Shown: positions 14,700 to 19,193 of the stretch, one piece after another | How the letters are laid out: the number at the start of each line of letters is the position of its first letter | Numbering within the stretch: the first letter of the stretch is position 1 | Source: Halanaerobiaceae bacterium | Lineage (GTDB): Bacteria; Bacillota; Halanaerobiia; Halanaerobiales; Halarsenatibacteraceae | NCBI GenBank assembly: GCA_003554685.1 | Contig: PWHA01000288.1 | Coordinates: forward strand, 1 to 19,193 | Length of the DNA: 19,193 bases | Reading direction: 5' to 3' | The notes under the pieces: model-generated | What the model was told of the DNA's origin: nothing | Database searches by the model: none | What the model saw: only the letters and a program-made list of their open reading frames with translations | Translations under genes and position numbers: made by a program

Positions 14700-14990
14700 T
14701 CCTTATGCACTGACTCCTTATGCACTGCCTCTTTATGCTTTGTGCTTTCTACTTTAAGATTATGCTTAACGCTTTAAGCTTTATACTTAATGCCATTTAA
14801 ACGGCGGCGTCCCCGCGGGGGCGTGTAATCCATGTCTTAATAGAGATTCCCCAATTAAAGAGTGTAACCCATGTTATGACATGTGACACTTAATACTTTA
14901 AACTTAATGTTTAAGCTTTATACTAAATGCTTAATGTTATAAACTTAATGTTTAAGCTGTATGCTTAATGTTTTGCTATTATGCCTTTTC
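14700..14990. repeat. Degenerate TTATGC / CTTAATGTTTAAGC repeats
   Basis: The spacer is filled with variants of CTTATGCACTG (14703-14735) and of CTTAATGTTTAAGC and TTTATACTTAATGC (14755-14990), interrupted by the palindromic element at 14798-14898. No gene was seen in 14688-15110. Confidence 0.6.
14798..14898. repeat. Dispersed palindromic element, copy 1
   Basis: It begins TAAACGGCGGCGTCCCCGC, contains the 10-bp palindrome CCCCGCGGGG, and then CATGTCTTAA (14831-14840) and TTATGACATG (14874-14883), which pair in 9 of 10 positions. The same series of blocks occurs in the same order and orientation at 17758-17880. GTGT and ACAC extend the stem outward in this copy. Confidence 0.7.
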
Positions 14991-15092
14991 AGCATTTCAG
15001 CATTTCAGAGAATTTGCCGTTTAAAAGCTACCAGTTTACGGTCACGGCCTGGAAATTTACTATCTTTTTGACATCTTACAGGCAGTATACAG

Positions 15093-15110
15093 CCTGGAGT
15101 TAACTCCAGG
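15093..15110 (-). terminator. Perfect 18-bp palindrome after dCMP deaminase
   Basis: CCTGGAGTTAACTCCAGG begins directly after the dCMP deaminase stop codon (15111-15113). As RNA it forms a short-loop hairpin at the very end of the message. No T run follows, so termination is uncertain and mRNA 3'-end protection is an alternative. Confidence 0.45.
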
Positions 15111-15557
15111 TCAAGTCTCGAGCTTTTCACATTTCACCCCTGAGCTGGCAAGCAGCTTCATGGTGAAGGGATCATCATATCCCTCACTATAATAAATTTC
15201 ACTGACTCCGGCATTTATCAAAAGCTTGGCGCAAATAACACAGGGCTGGTTAGTACAGTAGACGGTAGCGCCCTCGGCTTTTACTCCGTGAAAAGCTGCC
15301 TGGGCAACCAGATTCTGCTCGGCATGAACTCCGCGGCATATCTCATGTCTTTCCCCGCTGGGGACATTCTGCTGCTGCCGCAGGCAGCCGGTTTCATCAC
15401 AGTGAGCGATACCCCGGGGTGCCCCGTTATAGCCGGTAGCAAGGATCTGCCTGTCCTTAACCAGCACAGCTCCCACACTTCTCCGCAGACAGGTAGCCCT
15501 TCTGGCCGCCAGCCGCGCCATTTCCATAAAATATTCATCCCAGTCCGGTCTATCCAT
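15111..15557 (-). CDS. dCMP deaminase family protein (ComEB-like)
   Basis: This 148-residue protein belongs to the deoxycytidylate deaminase family, zinc enzymes that convert dCMP to dUMP for thymidylate synthesis. The zinc and catalytic motifs are complete: HAEQN (His-Ala-Glu, about 93-97) and PCVICAK (about 119-125). GYNGAPRGIAHCDETGC (43-59) is typical of ComEB-like deaminases. The length is normal. ATG at 15557 follows AGGAG by eight bases. The ribosome site and start region belong to a 27-bp tandem repeat that extends upstream. The next gene upstream (arsM) ends 345 bp away, with a strong hairpin between, so the two are probably separate units. Confidence 0.9.
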   Translation of the reverse strand: MDRPDWDEYFMEMARLAARRATCLRRSVGAVLVKDRQILATGYNGAPRGIAHCDETGCLRQQQNVPSGERHEICRGVHAEQNLVAQAAFHGVKAEGATVYCTNQPCVICAKLLINAGVSEIYYSEGYDDPFTMKLLASSGVKCEKLET

Positions 15558-15641
15558 TAGTTTAACTCCTCCACTTTTATTTATTAGTTCAAGTCATCCA
15601 CTTCTATCTATTAGATCAAGTCATCCACTTCTATACATTAG
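15556..15641. repeat. 27-bp tandem repeat anchored on a gene start
   Basis: Three 27-bp units begin with ATTAG at 15556, 15583 and 15610, with another ATTAG at 15637. The first unit, read on the minus strand, carries the dCMP deaminase ribosome site (GTGGAGGAG) and ends at its ATG. In the other two units the site has become GTGGATGAC and the start is lost. The two outer units match each other at 24 of 27 positions. Confidence 0.85.
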
Positions 15642-15787
15642 TTTTATTAGTTTGACGCCTCACCTGAAAATTTACAAGGTCTGCTGGTTATGCACTAAAC
15701 CTTGCAAAGAAATAATTTTAAAAAAAGATAAGGGGATCTGTGGCGGGCGGGATAAATTAGAAATTTTAAATAATTCAAGCACAACCT

Positions 15788-15835
15788 ACATAAGTTTCTG
15801 CCGCGTAAAGCGAGTTTACGCGGCAGAAGTTATGT
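15788..15835. promoter_or_regulatory. Very stable hairpin between arsM and deaminase
   Basis: TTCTGCCGCGTAAA (15796-15809) and TTTACGCGGCAGAA (15815-15828) are perfect 14-bp complements with loop GCGAG; ACATAA (15788-15793) and TTATGT (15830-15835) extend the stem past a small bulge. It lies 65 bp after the arsM stop on the minus strand. No T run follows on either strand, so it is not a standard terminator; it may protect or process the 3' end. The rest of 15642-15901 shows no gene. Confidence 0.7.
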
Positions 15836-15901
15836 GTGCTCCTCCCTTTAGTCTGCTAAACTAAATCCGAATCCAATTGTTGCAAAGCCTGATAAAATAA
15901 A

Positions 15902-17476
15902 TCAACCTTCAAGAAAAACTTTAAACATTTTCCTGTACTTTTTAATCGTCTGTCTGTCGATACAGTAACAGGTGCTGGGACCTTCCACCTGACCAGTTAT
16001 CCAGCCGGCCTGCTTCAGCACCTTTAAATGCTGGGATACTGTTGACTGGGAAATTGGCAGCTCATCCACTATATTGCCCACCATGCAGCGATCCCCAGCA
16101 GGCTGATCTGCCAGCAGCTGCAGAATTTCTATCCTATGCTGATTTCCCAGTGCTCTAGACAGCCTGGCAAAATCTGCTGAAGAAAACCTGGCTTCAGGTT
16201 CAGGCTTAACCGCTGAAATATAAGCCGAATATATATAATCTGAGAACTTTATTTCTTCAGAACCATCAGATCCTACAAAGCTTTTAGATCCTTCAAACCC
16301 TTCAGAACCTACAGAGCCTTTAGTTCCTGCAGAGTCTTTAGGTCTTGTAGATCCATCAAATTTTTCAGGCTCATCAAACCCTTCAGATTCTGCAAAATGT
16401 GAAGAACCTGAAGTTTCCAGAGAACCAGCACTATCAGTTTGACCGGTATTTTCTTCTGGTTCTTCCTTCACCTTTTCGGTGGTTGAGTCCCTCTGGTCTC
16501 CCTCCCCCTTCTCCATCTCTTGGGATTCTGGCGACCAGCTGTCAACAATCTCGACGCTGTTATCCTTGTGCTTAATTTCAATCTCCTGGTAATTCAACTC
16601 CTGGAGAATGTTATCCAGCTCCTGCCTGGTAATTGCTCCGGCCACACAGCCCAGGTAACTCTCCAGATCCTCTCTTATCTCCTGAGGAAACTCACGCTTT
16701 TTTACCACATCGGAAATAGCCAGCCTGCCGCCGGGCTTCAGGACTCGATAGGCCTCCCGGTAAACCGCCTTCTTATCGGGAACAAGATTAATTACACAGT
16801 TTGACATAATTACATCAACAGAGCTGTCCTCGAGAGGCAGATTTTCAATTTCAGCCAGATGAAATTCAGCATTTTCCAGTCCATTTTTTACAGCATTTTT
16901 TCTGGCCTTTTCAATCATTTCCGGGGTCATATCAACCCCGATCAGCCGGCCCTCGGGACCAACTTCCCGGGCTGCCAGCAGTAAATCAAAACCCGCGCCA
17001 CAGCCCAAATCCAGCACTGTCTCGCCGGGTTTTAAGCTGGCTATGGCTCCCGGGTTTCCACAACCCAGCCCGTAGTTGGCTTCTGCGATGACTTCATCCA
17101 GCTTTTCCGGATCATAGCCCAGCTGCTCTTCATAGGAAGCTTGTTCTTCTTCATAAGAATAAGAAGCCTGTTCTACTTTATTTGAAACCTGTTCTGCAGC
17201 TGCTGAAGATGAATTTGCCGTCGAATTCGCAGAATCGGCACCGCAGCAGGAATCGGTAGTTGACTGCTCCAACCGCCTGGATTCGGAGCCATCCCCGCAG
17301 CAGCTTTTTCTTCTATCCTCGGCAATGCTGCCATATTTCCTTCTTAAAGCTTTTTTAATTTTATCTTCTGAGAAAATTTCCTGCCTGTCTCCATCCTCGC
17401 TTTTATTTTTATTATTCTTGTTATTCTTATTTGCCTTTCCCTCTTTATCCAAATTAGTATTATCCTTTTCAATCAT
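15902..17476 (-). CDS. arsM: Arsenite methyltransferase fused to ArsR repressor
   Basis: This 524-residue fusion combines ArsM, which methylates As(III) with S-adenosylmethionine, with an ArsR/SmtB repressor. Residues 38-140 carry the ArsM start (LRRKYGSIAED, SCCG twice, GLGCGNP with Cys139). The SAM site is VLDLGCGAGFD (154-164). The other arsenic-binding cysteines are present in SNCVINL (Cys227) and YLGCVAGA (Cys277). A Ser/Gly/Glu-rich insert of about 95 residues (315-410) separates VDSWSPES from DYIYSAYISAVKP, which are near neighbours in normal ArsM. The ArsR domain (429-524) has the recognition helix ISQSTVSQHLKVL (475-487). Cys464 lies where ArsR has its first inducer Cys; Cys503 and Cys505 could complete a site. 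ATG follows AAGGAGAGGTGAT. The promoter is covered by a 12-5-12 inverted repeat, so it probably represses itself until arsenite is bound. Fusions known to me mostly place ArsR first; here it is last. Confidence 0.92.
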   Translation of the reverse strand: MIEKDNTNLDKEGKANKNNKNNKNKSEDGDRQEIFSEDKIKKALRRKYGSIAEDRRKSCCGDGSESRRLEQSTTDSCCGADSANSTANSSSAAAEQVSNKVEQASYSYEEEQASYEEQLGYDPEKLDEVIAEANYGLGCGNPGAIASLKPGETVLDLGCGAGFDLLLAAREVGPEGRLIGVDMTPEMIEKARKNAVKNGLENAEFHLAEIENLPLEDSSVDVIMSNCVINLVPDKKAVYREAYRVLKPGGRLAISDVVKKREFPQEIREDLESYLGCVAGAITRQELDNILQELNYQEIEIKHKDNSVEIVDSWSPESQEMEKGEGDQRDSTTEKVKEEPEENTGQTDSAGSLETSGSSHFAESEGFDEPEKFDGSTRPKDSAGTKGSVGSEGFEGSKSFVGSDGSEEIKFSDYIYSAYISAVKPEPEARFSSADFARLSRALGNQHRIEILQLLADQPAGDRCMVGNIVDELPISQSTVSQHLKVLKQAGWITGQVEGPSTCYCIDRQTIKKYRKMFKVFLEG

Positions 17477-17501
17477 ATTATCACCTCTCCTTCTAAAATC
17501 T

Positions 17502-17531
17502 ATTATATAATACTTTATCGTATATAGTCAA
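17502..17531 (-). promoter_or_regulatory. Promoter of the arsM-arsR fusion
   Basis: On the minus strand TTGACT (17531-17526) and TATAAT (17507-17502) are separated by 18 bp, the best sigma-A-type promoter in the window. Transcription would start about 20 bases before the start codon's leader. Confidence 0.75.
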
Positions 17532-17542
17532 TATGCGATAAA
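17514..17542. promoter_or_regulatory. Probable ArsR operator
   Basis: TTTATCGTATAT (17514-17525) and ATATGCGATAAA (17531-17542) are reverse complements at 11 of 12 positions, with a 5-bp centre (AGTCA). The centre overlaps the -35 box of the arsM-arsR promoter, so a bound repressor would block RNA polymerase. ArsR/SmtB sites are usually 12-2-12 repeats, so the spacing is slightly wider than usual. Confidence 0.75.
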
Positions 17543-17757
17543 AAGAAAATAGAAATTAACGAAATAGTCTAATCAGGTTATTTATTAACAAGAACAGAAA
17601 TAACAAAAATAGAAATGAAAAAATTAGAAAATTAAAAACAGAAAATACAAAAACGAAAAGATCGAAAAGATCCATAAATTTTTGGAGATATTTCAATTTA
17701 TCTGGGCCAATTATTTTTCTGAAACAATTAAATGCCAGCGCCCCTAATGCCAACATC
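17543..17757. other. AT-rich spacer, no gene seen
   Basis: The stretch is A-rich with repeated AAAAATAGAAA-like motifs and no start with a ribosome site. A 101-codon minus-strand frame (17556-17861) consists of Phe/Leu repeats produced by this composition and by the 15-bp array. Confidence 0.5.
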
Positions 17758-17787
17758 CCTAATGGCAGCGTCCCTAATGGCAGCGTC
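17728..17787. repeat. 15-bp tandem repeat, four copies
   Basis: Units begin at 17728, 17743, 17758 and 17773. The last two are identical (CCTAATGGCAGCGTC) and the first two are diverged. The array grows out of the left edge of the palindromic element that follows, whose copy at 14798 has only one such unit. Confidence 0.8.
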
Positions 17788-17880
17788 CCTGCAAAAGGCA
17801 TGTACCTCTCGGCGGAGTTTAACCCATGTCTTAATGGATACCCATTTAAAGAGAGTACCACTGTTATGACATGTAACCCT
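17758..17880. repeat. Dispersed palindromic element, copy 2
   Basis: It shares with 14798-14898, in the same order, GGC(A/G)GCGTCCC, GT(T/G)TAA(C/T)CCATGTCTTAAT, TTTAAAGAG or ATTAAAGAG, GTTATGACATGT and then CTTAATGCTT or CTTAATACTT. CATGTCTTAA (17825-17834) and TTATGACATG (17864-17873) pair in 9 of 10 positions. In this copy GTACCTCTC and GAGAGTAC can also pair, with one bulge. It lies directly after the metallophosphoesterase stop. Confidence 0.7.
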
Positions 17881-17890
17881 GTCTCCTGAC

Positions 17891-18988
17891 TTAATGCTTG
17901 ATTTTAACCAGGGTAATCTCGGGCCGGGAATTGAAACGCAGCGGCAAAATTGTGGTTCCAAGACCTCTATTTATGTAAATTACAGTATTTCCATGATTAT
18001 ATTTGCCGGCAATAAAGTTGCTATCCCTGCGAAATACCAGCGGAATTATAAATCGAGATATAAAGGGGATGTTAATCTGACCGCCGTGAGTATCACCGGC
18101 GAGAATTAAATCCACCCCGGAACTGCTGCAGCTGTCAGACTCCTCCTTCAACGAATCAATAATCTCATGGGTATGAGAAAGAATAATATTGATACTATCT
18201 TCCTCATTTTTGATCTTTTTAAAATTATCACCATATCCAGTTTCATTATTATCATTAATATCAATATTATCATTTTCAGTTACATTACTATCATTAATAC
18301 CTATATCATCATATCCAGTTTCATTATTATCATTAATATCAATATTATCATTTTCAGTTTTAATATTATCATCACCAGTATCAATAATTTTCTCAGCTTT
18401 ATTGTTCTCATTATCCGCAGGGCTCTCTTGTTGATTCTCAGTTTTTGCGAAGTTCTCCCGGTTCAGCCTGCATCTCTGCAAAGCCTTTTCCAGATCATCC
18501 CTCCCCCGATTGGGACTACCGACCCCGATCAAATTGATCCTGCTGGAATTGTGATGGTGGACTAAACTTTCATTGTTCAGAAATTTTATATCCCGCCTTT
18601 CAAACCTTAACTTCAAATCATTAAAATGATTATTATAGTCATGGTTGCCAGCCACCGCCACCACCGGGGCAGTAAAATTCAAACTATCCAGATATCTAAA
18701 AAAATCGGAAAGATTGCAGCTATCCTCGAGATAATCCCCGGTCAAGGCAACCAGATCATAATCCAGTTCAGCAATTTTCTTTCTTATTTTCTTCTCCAGC
18801 ATGCCCTCTCCGGCAAAATGAAAATCGGATAGATGTAAAATTGTAAAGTTTGTTTCGCTATTCTCCCCGGTATAACTCCTGGGATTCTGATCAATTAAAT
18901 TAACCTCTATCTCCTGCATTGTTACTGAATTGGTATAAAAATAAAGATATATCAGAAAACCAGAAATAAAAATTAAAAGTAGATACAA
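17891..18988 (-). CDS. Membrane-anchored metallophosphoesterase (YkuE-like)
   Basis: The longest frame starts at GTG 18997, but the TTG at 18988 has GGGGTGATC eight bases before it, so 18988 is preferred (365 residues; numbering from it). An N-terminal hydrophobic segment (1-18) anchors the chain, with the enzyme outside the cytoplasm. The calcineurin-like metal ligands are all present: DFH (Asp55, His57), GDY (Asp85), GNHD (115-117), SHTH (His272, His274) and GDTHGGQ (Asp299, His301). The order and motifs match YkuE/LpxG-like phosphoesterases; the substrate could be a lipid pyrophosphate, but this cannot be decided. Residues about 177-262 are an Asn/Asp/Glu-rich insert with a 13-residue tandem repeat, between the GNHD and SHTH halves of the active site. 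It is 33 bp after the upstream gene, so the two probably share a transcript. Confidence 0.85.
   Translation of the reverse strand: MYLLLIFISGFLIYLYFYTNSVTMQEIEVNLIDQNPRSYTGENSETNFTILHLSDFHFAGEGMLEKKIRKKIAELDYDLVALTGDYLEDSCNLSDFFRYLDSLNFTAPVVAVAGNHDYNNHFNDLKLRFERRDIKFLNNESLVHHHNSSRINLIGVGSPNRGRDDLEKALQRCRLNRENFAKTENQQESPADNENNKAEKIIDTGDDNIKTENDNIDINDNNETGYDDIGINDSNVTENDNIDINDNNETGYGDNFKKIKNEEDSINIILSHTHEIIDSLKEESDSCSSSGVDLILAGDTHGGQINIPFISRFIIPLVFRRDSNFIAGKYNHGNTVIYINRGLGTTILPLRFNSRPEITLVKIKH
18241..18357. repeat. 39-bp coding tandem repeat, three copies
   Basis: Units 18241-18279, 18280-18318 and 18319-18357; the first and third are identical and the second is diverged. They encode 13-residue units (TENDNIDINDNNE, TGYDDIGINDSNV, TENDNIDINDNNE) inside the metallophosphoesterase. 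The length is a multiple of three, so copy number can change without breaking the frame. Confidence 0.9.
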
Positions 18989-19021
18989 GATGATCACCCC
19001 AAATCATCAAATTTCTATCAT

Positions 19022-19193
19022 TTATCCCCTCAGCAGCCTTTCCACCCTCTCTTTCTCACTAACTATCCTGTCCTCACTATAGTCATAAGTGTAAACCGCA
19101 CCGTCAACAATTTTAACACTGATCTCGCCCCGGGCAACCTGATTGTTTTTCAAATGAGGAGCATCGAGTAATCCCTGCCTGACGGCCTGATAG
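19022..19193 (-). CDS. C-terminal fragment of an unrecognised protein
   Basis: The frame enters from the right edge of the window and ends at TAA 19022-19024, showing 57 residues: YQAVRQGLLDAPHLKNNQVA, then RGEISVKIVDGAVYTYDYSE and a charged helix ending ERLLRG. The GLLDAPHLKNN and ARGEI motifs look like the end of a conserved enzyme, and I have a faint association with cobalamin-dependent mutase-type proteins, which I cannot support from so short a piece. It lies 33 bp upstream of the metallophosphoesterase start, in the same direction. Confidence 0.6.
   Translation of the reverse strand, partial: YQAVRQGLLDAPHLKNNQVARGEISVKIVDGAVYTYDYSEDRIVSEKERVERLLRG

Noticed and set aside
15652..15864. 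70-codon frame on the plus strand
   Set aside because: It crosses the strong hairpin at 15788-15835, lacks a ribosome site and matches no family.
17556..17861. 101-codon frame on the minus strand
   Set aside because: It is made of the 15-bp repeat and A-rich spacer, without a ribosome site.
18167..18565. 132-codon Ile-rich frame on the plus strand
   Set aside because: It is the antisense of the Asn/Asp repeat insert of the metallophosphoesterase.

Overview
The window looks like a chromosomal segment of a halophilic, fermentative, diderm member of the Firmicutes (Halanaerobiales-like; an arsenic-tolerant haloalkaliphile such as Halarsenatibacter would fit, but this is inference). The signs are strong AAGGAGG-type ribosome binding sites, extended -10 promoters (TGnTATAAT), frequent GTG and TTG starts, AT-rich spacers, a very acidic secreted pullulanase, a probable outer-membrane beta-barrel protein, and an arsenite methyltransferase.

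Layout. 1-2400 (+): the end of a DUF362 protein, a 64-residue acidic lipoprotein, and a secreted SnoaL-like gene split by an in-frame TAA; the genes are separated by hairpin terminators. 2403-5617 (-): a 1028-residue type I pullulanase with a perfect LacI-type palindrome upstream and a five-copy 28-bp tandem repeat running over its stop codon. 5640-6540: a long spacer with two strong extended -10 boxes and no reading frame behind them. 6543-7668: a cyclase/kynurenine-formamidase-family enzyme (+) convergent with a small excisionase-like HTH protein (-). 8303-10389: a CPBP membrane protease (-) divergent from a signal-peptide/beta-barrel protein (+). 10887-11555 (+): a striking 222-residue protein built of His-rich, Cys-rich, Glu-rich and Lys-rich blocks plus a C-terminal helix. 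11881-13470 (-): an asparagine-synthetase-like protein without the glutaminase cysteine. 13721-14687 (-): a MerR DNA-binding stub and an aldo/keto reductase with its catalytic barrel deleted, which looks like a decaying region. 15111-15557 (-): dCMP deaminase. 15902-17476 (-): an ArsM methyltransferase with a C-terminal ArsR repressor domain, behind a promoter covered by a near-perfect inverted repeat. 17891-19193 (-): a membrane-anchored metallophosphoesterase carrying a 13-residue repeat insert, and the end of an unrecognised gene.

How the parts relate. There is no single long operon; most units are one or two genes with their own promoters and terminators. The ArsM-ArsR fusion and its operator form a self-contained arsenic sensing and methylation unit, and the Cys/His-rich protein could be a metal or metalloid buffer in the same organism, though nothing in the sequence links the two directly.

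A second theme is repeat growth. Tandem repeats with units of 13, 15, 19, 21, 27, 28, 39 and about 61 bp occur through the window, two of them anchored on the edge of a gene, and two neighbouring enzymes carry low-complexity inserts inside conserved domains. A pair of dispersed palindrome-bearing repeats (14798-14898 and 17758-17880) may be a mobile or structural element of this genome. No tRNA, rRNA, CRISPR array or intact insertion sequence was seen.
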